Notes: generated from the sequence alone by a model not told the origin. A stretch of DNA of 47,708 bases from CAZLYK01 sp964563495 (GCA_964563495.1 CAZLYK010000030.1:1-47708); one strand, 5' to 3'; shown: positions 18,805-28,508, counted from the stretch's first letter. Translations and numbers: made by a program.

Positions 18805-18910
18805 AGCCCTCCAATTATAGCAGCCGGAGGGGTATTCTGCTCAAGAGCTGCGGTGATCCTCAAGTTACACCCGTGGCGATAGAATCAAGCAAAGGACCTC
18901 AAAGACAGAT

Positions 18911-19363
18911 ATGACAAAGACTATCCGGTTAATCCCGACGTTGACTATTTTGGCCATGGCCATGGCTACGACTCTCGCCGCCAGACCCGCCGAAGCTCAA
19001 ATCCGCGCGGTGCTCGATGCTCAGGTCAAAGCATGGAATGAAGGCAAATTGGAGGAGTTCATGCAAGGTTACTGGCGCTCGGCGGAACTGACCTTCTTCT
19101 CCGGTGGAAGCAAGCTGGCTGGCTGGGAGGCGACACTGGAACGCTATCGCAAAACTTATCAGGCCGAAGGCAGAGAGATGGGCAAGCTGACTTTTTCCGA
19201 GCTTGATATTCAGCTGCTCGGCCCCGGCTCGGCGGTCGTCCGAGGGCGCTGGCGGCTCGAGCTCTCGGACGGCAAGGAACGAGGCGGACTCTACACGCTG
19301 ATCTTCCGCCGTTTTAAAGACGGATGGAAGATCGTTCATGACCATACATCAGCGAATCAGTAA
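18911..19363 (+). CDS. Secreted NTF2-like/DUF4440-type protein
   Basis: A 150-residue protein with a signal peptide (residues 1-29, ending AAEA-like) and a small alpha/beta cone-like fold typical of SnoaL/DUF4440 proteins: VLDAQVKAWNEGKLEEFMQGYW at the start, FFSGGSKLAGWEATLERYRKTY in the middle, and the closing strands SAVVRGRWRLEL and YTLIFRRFKDGWKIVHDHTS. Such proteins bind small molecules or act as minor enzymes; no catalytic residue can be assigned. It lies divergent from the penicillin-binding protein gene and 195 bases before phoH, so it is probably a separate unit. Confidence 0.8.
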   Translation: MTKTIRLIPTLTILAMAMATTLAARPAEAQIRAVLDAQVKAWNEGKLEEFMQGYWRSAELTFFSGGSKLAGWEATLERYRKTYQAEGREMGKLTFSELDIQLLGPGSAVVRGRWRLELSDGKERGGLYTLIFRRFKDGWKIVHDHTSANQ

Positions 19364-19558
19364 CGCAGTTTAAACCCGGAAAGCAAGGCTGAAAGAGCTA
19401 TTGACACCCCTCAGACCCTATAGTAGCTTGTCGAACAACCTAATAATTGTAGACGCCCGCGATTGCTTTGCCCCACCGCTACAAATTGCTGATTTCGCGC
19501 GTGGCCGCGAAGCCGCAGGCGTTCCCCTGATAGACGAAAGGTAGTATCTCTGAGAAGT

Positions 19559-20483
<925 letters not shown>

Positions 20484-20512
<29 letters not shown>

Positions 20513-20993
20513 GCAGGCTCCGCCCAGTCAACAACCGATCAAGCGACAGCACGAGATTGAAGTTTTGAATCGTCAACGGCTACGCCCGGTCGACCGCGAG
20601 CGGCTCGCCTGGTTGTCGAGGGCGACGCTCGATCGCCTCGGTCGAGTCGAGGCCGGTCTGACGATCACACTGATTCGTGATCGACTGATGCAGCGATTGA
20701 ACCGCGATTATCGCGGGATCGACCGGCCGACGGATGTCCTCTCTTTCGCGTATCACGAAAGCGGAGCCCTCCCGGGGACATTGCAAGATGCCGGCCATCT
20801 AGGCGATCTGGTGATCTCGGTCGAGACGGCGGCTCGCGACGCCGCCGAGCTGGGCTTGAGCTTTGAACGCGAATTGGAACACCTGGTCATCCACGGCACG
20901 CTGCATCTGGCCGGATATGACCACGAAACCGACAACGGTGAAATGAGCCGATTGGAAAGAAGGCTGAGAAGGATTTTGTTAAATGGAATCTGA
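20484..20993 (+). CDS. ybeY: Endoribonuclease YbeY (rRNA maturation factor)
   Basis: A 169-residue metal-dependent RNase needed for 16S rRNA 3' end processing and 70S quality control. The signature is HGTLHLAGYDHE (H-x3-H-x5-H zinc ligands) near the C-terminus, with RPTDVLSFAY and HLGDLVIS upstream. I chose ATG 20484, inside the end of phoH, because starts further upstream are antisense-like shadow sequence; a later start is possible since similarity begins around residue 28. It overlaps phoH by 29 bases and the following gene by 11 bases, so the three are probably translationally coupled. Confidence 0.93.
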
Positions 20994-22317
20994 AATAGTT
21001 TTGACCAGCATCTTCATTCTGGTGCTGGTCGTCGTCGCCACAGCCAAAAGCGCACTCGATGAACTGAGTGACGTCTCGCTGCGCATGCTCGCGAGCGAAA
21101 CCGAAAATACTCCGCACGCCAAGTTCTGGCGTTCGATCCTGGAGCATCAGCACCAGCTCAGTTTCACGCTCACCTTCGGGATTCATTTTTCGATTGCCTC
21201 GATCGCGATCCTGATCAGTTCGATTGTTAACAAGACATCTCCCGACTACTTTCTCCCGGTCGCCTTCGGCGGGATGATCCTGACGGTGATCATCTTCCGC
21301 CAGATCCTACCGCTGATCATCACCCAGAATGACCCGGCGCGCACCCTGCTCAGGTTGCGCCTGCCCTTGAGCATCCTCTGGCCGGTGCTCGGCCTGGCGG
21401 CGCATCCGATCTATCGATCGCTGCGCGGGTTGCAGCGGGAGACGACACAGGAGACTAAAAAAGAAGAAGCCGGCGAAGAGAATGACAGTGACAGCGAGCT
21501 GCAAGCCTTTATCGATGTCGGCGAAGAAGAAGGGATCATCGAAGAGAACGAAGGCGAGATGATCCAGTCGATCATTCGCTTCAGCGACCGGTCGGTCGCC
21601 GAAGTCATGACGCCGCGAACCAACATCGTCGCCGTCGCAGCCGATCAGTCGCTCGAGGAAGTGCGAGACCTCATGATCGAATCGAAATACTCGCGCCTGC
21701 CCGTCTATCGCGACCAGATCGATAACATCGAAGGGGTGATCTACGTCCGCGACCTGATCAAATACTGGCAGAGCGGCGAAACCGGAGGCAAAGCGGTCGA
21801 GATCGCGCGGCCGACCTACTTCGTACCCGAAACCAAGCCGATCGATGAGTTGCTCCCGGAGATGCAAAAAGCCAAGACCCCGATGTCGATCGTGATCGAT
21901 GAATACGGCGGGCTGGCCGGGCTGGTCACGATCGAAGACCTGATTGAGGAGATAGTCGGCGAGATCGAGGACGAGGATGAACCAGAGCCTCAGGCGATCG
22001 ATGCGGACATTGTCGAGGAGGGCGAAGAGATCTGCGTCTCGCGCGGCCACGTCGAAGTCGGCAAGATCGAGCGTCGTTTTGACATAGAGCTGGCGGCGGA
22101 TGATTTCACGACTGTCGCGGGGCTGGTCATCAACCAGCTCGGACACCTCCCGGAGGTCGGTGAAAGACTGGAATTCCACGGCCTTCGATTCGAGGTGATC
22201 GAGGCCGATGAGCGCCGCGTCTCGCGCGTCAAGATCGGACGGATAACCCAGACCGGCGGAGAATCCTCGAGCGTCGCCGAGGCTTCCGCCTCTGCCCGAA
22301 CGGAGAACAGTCAATAA
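20983..22317 (+). CDS. CorC/HlyC-type membrane protein with CBS domains
   Basis: A 444-residue protein. The N-terminal DUF21/CNNM-like region (about 1-160) has several membrane segments (VLTSIFILVLVVVATAKSAL, FGIHFSIASIAILISSIV, FGGMILTVIIFRQILPLII). A CBS pair follows at about 205-335 (VMTPRTNIVAVAADQSLEEV; KTPMSIVIDEYGGLAGLVTIEDLIEEIVG). A CorC_HlyC domain lies at about 345-425 (VSRGHVEVGKIERRFDIEL, FTTVAGLVINQLGHLPEVGE). Proteins of this type are linked to magnesium/cobalt homeostasis; the old hemolysin label is not supported. The gene sits between ybeY and era, an arrangement common across bacteria. The end is Ser/Ala-rich (SSSVAEASASARTENSQ). Confidence 0.92.
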   Translation: MESEIVLTSIFILVLVVVATAKSALDELSDVSLRMLASETENTPHAKFWRSILEHQHQLSFTLTFGIHFSIASIAILISSIVNKTSPDYFLPVAFGGMILTVIIFRQILPLIITQNDPARTLLRLRLPLSILWPVLGLAAHPIYRSLRGLQRETTQETKKEEAGEENDSDSELQAFIDVGEEEGIIEENEGEMIQSIIRFSDRSVAEVMTPRTNIVAVAADQSLEEVRDLMIESKYSRLPVYRDQIDNIEGVIYVRDLIKYWQSGETGGKAVEIARPTYFVPETKPIDELLPEMQKAKTPMSIVIDEYGGLAGLVTIEDLIEEIVGEIEDEDEPEPQAIDADIVEEGEEICVSRGHVEVGKIERRFDIELAADDFTTVAGLVINQLGHLPEVGERLEFHGLRFEVIEADERRVSRVKIGRITQTGGESSSVAEASASARTENSQ

Positions 22318-22323
22318 CCAGCC

Positions 22324-23226
22324 ATGTCTGAAACCCCGTACAAATCGGGATTCGCCGCTCTCATCGGCCGGCCGAACGCGGGTAAATCGACCCTCCTCAA
22401 CGCCCTCGTGGGCGAGCATATCGCTGCCGTCTCGGCCAAGCCGCAAACCACCCGGACGCGGATCAAGGGGATCGTCACTCGCCCTCAAGGCCAGATCATC
22501 TTCCTCGACACACCGGGAATTCACAAACCCGGCTACCGACTCAATCGTCGAATGATGGGACTGGTCGCGGATGCGCTCGCCCAGGTCGACGTGGTTTTAC
22601 TGATCCACGACGTGACCGCCAGTTTTGGCGCCGGCGACCGATTCACGCTCGATCTGGTCAGACAGGCCGGCAAAAAGACCTTTCTCCTGCTCAACAAAAT
22701 CGACCTGCTCAAAGACAAAGCCAGGCTCCTGCCGATCATCGATCAGTTCAGTAATGAGTACGACTTCGCCGAGATTATTCCGCTCTCTGCGCGAACCCGG
22801 GATAATGCCGAGCTCTTGATCGAAAAACTCTTCGAGCACCTTCCCGCCGGCGAACAACTCTATGATCCCGAAATCTTCACCGACGAGATCGAACGCAATA
22901 TCGTCGCCGAACTGGTGCGCGAGAAGATCCTGGAACGGACTCAACAGGAGCTGCCCTTCGCCACGGCGGTCAAGACCGAAAGCTGGCAGGAGATGGACGA
23001 AGCGACCGAAATTCACTGCGTCATCTATGTCGAACGCGACTCGCAAAAACCGATCATTATCGGCAAGGGCGGACAGATGCTCAAAGAGATCGGCATCTCG
23101 GCTCGACGCGAGATCGAAAGCATGCTCGGCCGCCACGTCCGCCTGAATCTCTTCGTCCGCGTGCAGCCGGATTGGCGCGACGACCCGCGCGCGCTCGACG
23201 AGCTTGGTATCGAAGAGAAAAAATAG
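22324..23226 (+). CDS. era: GTPase Era
   Basis: A 300-residue ribosome-assembly GTPase that binds 16S rRNA. The G domain has G1 GRPNAGKST, G2 around QTTRTRIKG, G3 DTPGIHKP, G4 NKID and G5 SAR. The C-terminal KH domain (about 205-290) has VIYVERDSQKPIIIGKGGQMLKEIG and RREIESMLGRHVRLNLFVRV. Length fits the family. It starts 6 bases after the preceding stop. The TAG stop (GAAAAAATAG) comes from the first bases of a family-A repeat. Confidence 0.97.
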   Translation: MSETPYKSGFAALIGRPNAGKSTLLNALVGEHIAAVSAKPQTTRTRIKGIVTRPQGQIIFLDTPGIHKPGYRLNRRMMGLVADALAQVDVVLLIHDVTASFGAGDRFTLDLVRQAGKKTFLLLNKIDLLKDKARLLPIIDQFSNEYDFAEIIPLSARTRDNAELLIEKLFEHLPAGEQLYDPEIFTDEIERNIVAELVREKILERTQQELPFATAVKTESWQEMDEATEIHCVIYVERDSQKPIIIGKGGQMLKEIGISARREIESMLGRHVRLNLFVRVQPDWRDDPRALDELGIEEKK

Positions 23227-23363
23227 ACAGGATTGACAGGATTTTGACAGGATTAAACAGGATTGAACAGGCTTGCTAAAGGGGATAATGTTAACGATCA
23301 CCCCACAACCACTCCCCTGCAATAACCCTGTTTAATCCTGCAAAAATCCTGTCAATCCTGTCT
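23219..23363. repeat. Palindromic repeat (family A) between era and prmA
   Basis: Full copy with long arms: left AAATAGACAGGATTGACAGG through GATTGAACAGG, right CCCTGTTTAATCCTGCAAAA through GTCAATCCTGTCTCC, separated by about 50 bases. It supplies the era stop codon and ends about 15 bases before the prmA start. Confidence 0.88.
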
Positions 23364-23377
23364 CCGGAGAAAACTGG

Positions 23378-24265
23378 ATGGGAACAAAAATCTGGCACGC
23401 CGTCGAGATCGAGATTGCGCGAGTCGCCGAGTCTGCGGCGACGGCCCAGCTGTGGGCCTTCAACACCACGGGCATCGAGTTCTCTGAAGACGGATCTGAC
23501 TTTATCACCTTGCGCGCCTATTTCGACGCGGTTCCCGACCTGGGGAAATTGCGCAGCGAGATAACCCGGGGGCTGAGATCGCTCGAACTGCCAGAAGCGG
23601 CGATCCGCGGGATCAAGACCCTGACTGTAGCCGATCAGGATTGGCTGGCTGAATGGAAGAAAGGCTACCAGCCGATCGAGATCGGCCATCGCCTCTTGAT
23701 CTGCCCTTCCTGGAAACGTGATCAGGTTGCGGGATCTGATCGCTTGATCATTCAGATCGATCCGGGAATGGCCTTCGGCACCGGCACGCACGAAACCACG
23801 CGCGGGTGTCTTGAGATGCTTGAAAAATACTGGGAGGGAGGCGCCCTGCTGGACGTGGGGACCGGCACCGGCATACTGGCGATCGCGGCCATCAAGCTCC
23901 ATCCGGACGCTCAGGTCGTCGGATTCGACAATGACCCGGAAGCGGTAGAGGTCGCCCGTGAAAATGCCGAGATCAACCGGATCGCTGATTCAATCGAGCT
24001 CGAGGTCAACAAAATATCTTATTATGAAGGGCGCGATTTCGATCTGGTTGTGGCCAATTTGACCGCTGACGTGATCATCTCAATCGCGTCCGATTTTCCC
24101 CGGACGCTCAAGCCCAGGGGCTGGCTGGTCGTCTCTGGAATCCTGCGTGAGCAGGCGGATGATGTGACCACGGCTTTGACTGCTCAGGGGTTTGAACCGA
24201 TCGAGACCAGGCCCGACGGCGAATGGGTGACCATGGCCATGCGATCAGGGCGGGTAATTACTTAA
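23378..24265 (+). CDS. prmA: Ribosomal protein L11 methyltransferase
   Basis: A 295-residue SAM-dependent enzyme that methylates ribosomal protein L11. It has the N-terminal substrate domain, linker motif DWLAEWKKGYQPIEIG, the family signature GMAFGTGTHETTRGCLEML, and SAM motif I LLDVGTGTGILAIAAIKL, then FDNDPEAVEVARENAEIN and the catalytic-loop-like DLVVANLTADVI. The family's NxxA-type loop is read here as NLTA. Length fits. The ATG follows GGAGAAAACTGG. Immediately upstream lies a family-A repeat; rsmE follows by about 20 bases. Confidence 0.95.
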   Translation: MGTKIWHAVEIEIARVAESAATAQLWAFNTTGIEFSEDGSDFITLRAYFDAVPDLGKLRSEITRGLRSLELPEAAIRGIKTLTVADQDWLAEWKKGYQPIEIGHRLLICPSWKRDQVAGSDRLIIQIDPGMAFGTGTHETTRGCLEMLEKYWEGGALLDVGTGTGILAIAAIKLHPDAQVVGFDNDPEAVEVARENAEINRIADSIELEVNKISYYEGRDFDLVVANLTADVIISIASDFPRTLKPRGWLVVSGILREQADDVTTALTAQGFEPIETRPDGEWVTMAMRSGRVIT

Positions 24266-24284
24266 TCGTGACGGGTGACCAATC

Positions 24285-25025
24285 ATGCAGCCACATAGAT
24301 TTTACGCACCACCCTCGCAAATCAGTGAAGGAACCGTTGTGCTCGACGCCGATCAATCGCACCACCTCGCGCGCGTGCTGAGGATCGAGGCGGGAGCTTG
24401 CGTCTGTGTCTTCGACGGCGAGGGCTCAGAGTGGGAATGCGAGGTCGTCGCCGCCGGCAAGCGCGAGGTCGTTCTAAGGGCGCTTCGCCAATTGACCGAG
24501 CCGGTCGAATCGGGGCTCGATCTGACGCTCGCCCAGTCGCTGATCAAAGGCGATAAGTTCGATTGGGTAGTCCAAAAAGCCACCGAGCTCGGAGTCACCC
24601 GGATCATCCCGTTGCTCACCGACAACAGCGATATCAAACGCGCCGAAGAGCGCTCCGAGCAAAAATTGCAGCGCTGGCGACGCATCTCGCTCGAAGCCGT
24701 CAAACAGTGCGGCCGGCGCCGGCTGGTCGAGATCGCCGAGCCGATCAGTTTCATGGATTTCTGCGAAACACCCGGCAACCAGATCAGATTGATCTTTTCA
24801 GAGCGCGGCGGCCGCAGACTGCGTCAGATCGCTCCTGCCCTGCCGCAGACCGGCCGGATCAGCGTCTGTGTGGCTTCCGAAGGCAGCTGGAGCGAACGTG
24901 AACTGCAAAAGGCCGAGGAGAGCGGCTTGATCCCGGTCTACCTGGGCGCCAGGGTGCTGAGGACCGAAACCGCCGGCATGATCGCCGTCGCACTGGCTCA
25001 GCACGTCTTCGGAGATCTGTACTAA
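24285..25025 (+). CDS. rsmE: 16S rRNA m3U1498 methyltransferase RsmE
   Basis: A 246-residue SPOUT-class (knotted) RNA methyltransferase. The N-terminal PUA-like part has MQPHRFYAP and DQSHHLARVLRIEAG. The catalytic part has LAQSLIKGDKFDWVVQKATELGV, RIIPLLTDNS, EAVKQCGRRRLVEI, and the SAM-knot region VASEGSWSERELQKAEESG, then LGARVLRTETAGMIAVALAQH. These are the family hallmarks. It modifies 16S rRNA in the small ribosomal subunit, in keeping with its neighbour prmA. Confidence 0.96.
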   Translation: MQPHRFYAPPSQISEGTVVLDADQSHHLARVLRIEAGACVCVFDGEGSEWECEVVAAGKREVVLRALRQLTEPVESGLDLTLAQSLIKGDKFDWVVQKATELGVTRIIPLLTDNSDIKRAEERSEQKLQRWRRISLEAVKQCGRRRLVEIAEPISFMDFCETPGNQIRLIFSERGGRRLRQIAPALPQTGRISVCVASEGSWSERELQKAEESGLIPVYLGARVLRTETAGMIAVALAQHVFGDLY

Positions 25026-25031
25026 CCTGCT

Positions 25032-25589
25032 ATGATTCGGGACATGAATAACCAGAAAGAGATGGCGACCCTGGCAGGCGGATGTTTTTGGTGTCTGGAA
25101 GCGGTCTTCAAAGAATTGCGCGGAGTCGAAGAGGTCATCTCCGGCTATGCCGGAGGCCACTTGCCCAATCCGAGTTACGGGCAGGTCTGCGGTGGAATGA
25201 CCGGGCATGCAGAAGTCGTGCAGATCGCCTTCGACCCGCAATTAATCACATTCAAAGAGCTGCTTGAAGTCTTCTTCACCATCCACGATCCGACGACTCT
25301 CAACCGGCAGGGGGCCGATGTCGGGACCCAGTATCGTTCCGGGATCTTCTATCACTCTCCCGAACAGAAGGCGGTCGCCGAGCAGATGATCGCCGATCTG
25401 GCCGCGGCAGGCGTCTGGGAAGACCCGATCGTGACTGAGCTCACTCCGCTTCCGGAATTCTACCGGGCGGAGAACTATCATCAGCAATATTTCGAAAACA
25501 ATCCCAACCAACCCTACTGCCGCGCCGTCGTCGCGCCCAAAGTGGCGAAGGCTCGACAAAAATTCCTGGCCAGGCTGAAGAGATCTTGA
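25032..25589 (+). CDS. msrA: Peptide methionine-S-sulfoxide reductase A
   Basis: A 185-residue repair enzyme that reduces methionine-S-sulfoxide. The catalytic motif is GCFWCLEAVF (Cys at about residue 18). Other blocks are GYAGGHLPNPSYGQVCGGMTGHAEVV, FFTIHDPTTLNRQGADVGTQYRS and FYRAENYHQQYFENNP. A start at the second Met (MNNQKEM, 25044) is possible since the first four residues are non-homologous. The gene is separated from rsmE by 6 bases and from the next gene by 2, suggesting one transcript. Its oxidative-repair role fits the nearby peroxide-defence genes, which are on the other strand. Confidence 0.96.
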   Translation: MIRDMNNQKEMATLAGGCFWCLEAVFKELRGVEEVISGYAGGHLPNPSYGQVCGGMTGHAEVVQIAFDPQLITFKELLEVFFTIHDPTTLNRQGADVGTQYRSGIFYHSPEQKAVAEQMIADLAAAGVWEDPIVTELTPLPEFYRAENYHQQYFENNPNQPYCRAVVAPKVAKARQKFLARLKRS

Positions 25590-25591
25590 CG

Positions 25592-27292
25592 ATGCAGAAA
25601 AAGGTCTACCATGCGATCATCATCGGCTCCGGCGCATCCGGCGGGATGGCGGCCAAGGAGCTGACCGAGCGCGGGATGGAAGTTCTGGTGCTCGAAGCCG
25701 GCCCGCCGGTGGATCCGGCGCGAGATTTCAATTCTCACCAATGGCCGTATCAGAGCGTCTATCGCACGTTCGGGCCTTCCGGCTGGAAAGATCGAACTCA
25801 ATGGATGCAGGCGACCGCGAGCTGGTACAGCAAACATTTCTACGTCAACGATGGCGAGCATCCTTACTCGACCGATCACGGTAATCCATTTATGTGGGTG
25901 CGTGCGCGCATCGTCGGCGGAAAGACGCTCCATTGGGGCCGTGCATCCTGGCGCTTATCCGACCTCGATTTTAAGGCCGCCGGCCACGACGGATTCGGCG
26001 AGGATTGGCCGATCAGCTATCAGGATCTCGCCCCCTATTACGACAAGGCCGAGGAATTCATCGGGGTCTGCGGCGCCAACGACGGCATCTGGCATCTACC
26101 CGACGGCAAGCTGTTGCCGCCGTTTCCGCTCGTCTGCCACGAACAGATCGTCAAACGCGGCGCCGAAAAGCTCGGCCGGCAGGCTGTCGTCATGCGCATG
26201 GCCATGCTGACTCAGGTCAAACAGATCCACGCTCGAACCGGCCGCGCCCAATGTCATTACTGCGGCAACTGCCAGGAAGGCTGCGATGTCGGCGCCATGT
26301 TCAATTCGGTCGTTTCGACGCTGGCCGCGGCCCGGTTGACCGGCCGCATGACCCTCCGCCCAAACTCGATCGTCAGGAGCCTGACGATCGATTCGAACAC
26401 GGCCAAGCCGAATGGCGTGGCCTTTGTCGATCGGCTCACTCACCAGGAATTCGAGGCTTACGCGAAAGTCATTGTCGTCGCCGCCTCGACGCTAGAATCG
26501 ACCAGGATCCTGCTCAATTCGAAATCGCGACAGCACCCCAACGGTCTGGGCAATTCGCACGGAGTTGTCGGGCATTACCTCATGGATCATCTAGCCGGTT
26601 CGCACGCGACCGGCAACTTGACTGAGTTTTTGGGGCAGGAGCCGATCAACTGGGATGGGAAGTTTTCCGGCATCTTCATCCCGCGCTTCCGTAATTTGGA
26701 TCGCCGGACCCGGCAGCAAAACTTCATTCGCGGTTATAACCTGACGCTCTGGCCTTCAACCGGGATCTACCCGGGTCACGCCAAAGGCACCCCTGGTTTT
26801 GGCGCAACCTTCAAACGCCAGGTCCGGGAAATCTATCCGACCGGCATCTATCTGGGAGCCGCCGGAGAGATGCTCGCAAAATATGAAAACTTCGTCGAGA
26901 TAGACCCGGATGGCGTAGTCGACGCCTGGGGCGTTCCCGTCCTACGGATCCACGTCAAACACTCCGACAACGAACGCGAAATGGCCAAAGACGCGGCCCA
27001 GGCCTGCGCTGAAACTCTCGAAGCCGCCGGCGCCAAGAATGTCTCATCTAAAGCCGGCCTCATCGCCCCGGGTCGCATGATCCACGAACTGGGCACGGCA
27101 CGCATGGGTAAAAATCCTAAAAACTCTGTCCTCAACGGCTTTAATCAAATGCACGAAGCCGGTAATGTCTTCGTCACCGATGGCGCGGCTTTCACTTCGT
27201 CCGCCAACCAAAACCCCACCCTGACCATTCTGGCTTTGACCATGAGGGCTTGCGATTACCTGGTCGATGAATACAAACGCGGAAATCTTTAG
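25592..27292 (+). CDS. GMC-family FAD dehydrogenase with a CxxCxxCxxxC cluster motif
   Basis: A 566-residue flavoprotein. FAD-binding Rossmann motif IIGSGASGGMAAKELTERG at the N-terminus, with the second adenine-binding LVLEAGP. Substrate/FAD region WVRARIVGGKTLHWGRAS. The C-terminal GMC domain has IHELGTARMG and TDGAAFTSSANQNPTLTILAL. At Cys221, Cys224, Cys227 and Cys231 (CHYCGNCQEGCDVGA) lies a cysteine pattern that contains the C-x5-C-x3-C spacing known to hold a [3Fe-4S] cluster in FAD-dependent glucose/gluconate dehydrogenase catalytic subunits. Substrate is probably a sugar or alcohol. The usual small (gamma) subunit and cytochrome c subunit genes are not adjacent. ATG 25592, 2 bases after msrA; a frame from TTG at 25586 would add two residues. 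Confidence 0.9.
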   Translation: MQKKVYHAIIIGSGASGGMAAKELTERGMEVLVLEAGPPVDPARDFNSHQWPYQSVYRTFGPSGWKDRTQWMQATASWYSKHFYVNDGEHPYSTDHGNPFMWVRARIVGGKTLHWGRASWRLSDLDFKAAGHDGFGEDWPISYQDLAPYYDKAEEFIGVCGANDGIWHLPDGKLLPPFPLVCHEQIVKRGAEKLGRQAVVMRMAMLTQVKQIHARTGRAQCHYCGNCQEGCDVGAMFNSVVSTLAAARLTGRMTLRPNSIVRSLTIDSNTAKPNGVAFVDRLTHQEFEAYAKVIVVAASTLESTRILLNSKSRQHPNGLGNSHGVVGHYLMDHLAGSHATGNLTEFLGQEPINWDGKFSGIFIPRFRNLDRRTRQQNFIRGYNLTLWPSTGIYPGHAKGTPGFGATFKRQVREIYPTGIYLGAAGEMLAKYENFVEIDPDGVVDAWGVPVLRIHVKHSDNEREMAKDAAQACAETLEAAGAKNVSSKAGLIAPGRMIHELGTARMGKNPKNSVLNGFNQMHEAGNVFVTDGAAFTSSANQNPTLTILALTMRACDYLVDEYKRGNL

Positions 27293-27314
27293 CTGAAAAG
27301 GATTATGGCCGGGA

Positions 27315-27436
27315 GAAAGAAGAAATAGACAGGATTAACAGGATTTTCACAGGATTAAACAGGATCTATTTCTGCCTTGTCTTTGATCCGGTTTAATCCT
27401 GTGAAAATCCTGTTAATCCTGTCTATTTCTTCTTTC
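27315..27436. repeat. Palindromic repeat (family A) with 52-base arms
   Basis: Left arm 27315-27366 (GAAAGAAGAAATAGACAGG...) and right arm 27385-27436 are complementary over 52 positions with a single mismatch, with an 18-base loop. Pairing extends past the usual repeat into GAAAGAAG/CTTCTTTC. It lies between convergent genes. Confidence 0.9.
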
Positions 27437-27460
27437 CATTGAGTCATTCACATACGCGGA

Positions 27461-27727
27461 TTAGATCCGCATATCCGATGGACTCGAATAGACATCGTAG
27501 CTGCGCAACGGCTCCCATTCAGGCCATTTCTCGTCCATTGTTTCGGTAAAATGCTCGTCACTCCTGATCACATCGACGGCCTCGATCCAAACCCTGTCCA
27601 GAGACTCAGGTTCGACCCCAACACTCTGGCACGCTTTTAAGTGACGCTTAACCACTGCCTCGACCTTCTTGCGAGTTTCGAGCGGCAGCTCATTCACCAT
27701 CCTCTGCACATCAGCTGAGATTTTCAT
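27461..27727 (-). CDS. Small hypothetical protein
   Basis: An 88-residue protein I do not recognise. It is soluble, acidic and Glu/Val/Met-rich: MKISADVQRMVNELPLETRK, a helix-like KVEAVVKRHLKACQSVG, then WIEAVDVIRSDEHFTETMDE and KWPEWEPLRSYDVYSSPSD. The gene looks real because the ATG at 27727 has a strong GGAGGAGGAG ribosome site with good spacing. A longer frame starting at 27766 is not preferred. It stands alone between a family-A repeat and ahpD, on the same strand as the peroxide-defence genes. Function unknown. Confidence 0.7.
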   Translation of the reverse strand: MKISADVQRMVNELPLETRKKVEAVVKRHLKACQSVGVEPESLDRVWIEAVDVIRSDEHFTETMDEKWPEWEPLRSYDVYSSPSDMRI

Positions 27728-27856
27728 GATCACTCCTCCTCCTTTTCTTTCAACCACGGGGCACACATAGAAACTATGAAGCGGCCAATCTTTGTAAACT
27801 CCAATGTTCTAAGTGGTTAATTATGTCTGCTGCACGCACTCAGATTCTAATCTTAG

Positions 27857-28417
27857 CTAAACAGTTGCTCCCAGCTTTTGAACCTGATCGAAGAGACCGT
27901 TCATCTCCAGCGAAACTGCTGTCGCGCTGATCGTCGCGGCGATGCGAACTGCATCGTGCACGTGATCCTCACTCAGGCCGCCCTCGATCACCACCTTTTC
28001 GTGCGAACGAACGCAAGCCTCACAACCGTTAATCGCGCTCACCGCCAGACAATAAAGCTCGAAATCCGCTTTATTACCCAGCGGCTTGGCAATCCGGTTC
28101 ATTCGCAGCCTGGCGGGCTTGGTCGAATAAGCCTCTTTCCCGATCATATGACGAAACCGGTAATAGACATTATTCATTCCCATTAATGCTGCAGCAGCCT
28201 TGGCGTCTTCGATAACGCCGGCATCGACGATGCCTTGGGCATCCATTAATACGGCATTCCCCAACTCTTGGTTTCGCGCGGCTATCGCCGAAGCGACGGC
28301 AATCCCCCAAATCTGACCCGGCGTCAGGAAATTGGACTGAAATACGGCCTGTAAATTCAGTTTTATGTCCTTCGCGGCTTCCGGCAAGCTCTCCCTCAGC
28401 TTCTCAATCTCGATCAC
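27857..28417 (-). CDS. ahpD: Alkyl hydroperoxide reductase AhpD-type protein
   Basis: A 186-residue carboxymuconolactone-decarboxylase-fold protein. The active site matches mycobacterial AhpD: Glu120, Cys132, Cys135 and His139 (in FELY and GCEACVRSHE; the CxxC thiols plus proton-relay residues). In that system AhpD, with lipoyl cofactors, recycles AhpC. Here ahpC lies just upstream on the same strand, which makes the pair convincing. The start is GTG with a GGAGG site 8 bases upstream. A family-A repeat separates it from ahpC. Cytoplasmic peroxide detoxification. Confidence 0.94.
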   Translation of the reverse strand: MIEIEKLRESLPEAAKDIKLNLQAVFQSNFLTPGQIWGIAVASAIAARNQELGNAVLMDAQGIVDAGVIEDAKAAAALMGMNNVYYRFRHMIGKEAYSTKPARLRMNRIAKPLGNKADFELYCLAVSAINGCEACVRSHEKVVIEGGLSEDHVHDAVRIAATISATAVSLEMNGLFDQVQKLGATV

Positions 28418-28435
28418 TTTTCGCCTCCAGTTGGA

Positions 28436-28502
28436 ATAGACAGGATTGACACGATTTTTGCGAGATTAAACAAGACGATATCTTGTCAATCCTGTCCATT
28501 AA
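28436..28502. repeat. Palindromic repeat (family A) between ahpC and ahpD
   Basis: Left arm AATAGACAGGATTGACACG, then GATTAAACAAGAC; right arm CTTGTCAATCCTGTCCATTA. It sits inside a likely operon, so at least this copy need not be a full terminator. Confidence 0.85.
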
Positions 28503-28508
28503 TTTCAG

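Noticed and set aside
18814..18819. TATAAT on the minus strand just before the penicillin-binding protein start
   Set aside because: Only 9 bases from the ATG and overlapping the region of the ribosome site, with no acceptable -35 at 16-18 bases; transcription would begin at the start codon.
17173..18882. A 569-residue open frame antisense to the penicillin-binding protein gene
   Set aside because: It is the reverse of a clear PBP1A gene; G/C-rich codon bias keeps the opposite strand open. The translation has no family resemblance.
21307..22524. A 405-residue open frame antisense to the corC-like and era genes
   Set aside because: Lies opposite two strongly supported genes and is dominated by D/R/L as expected from reversed codons.
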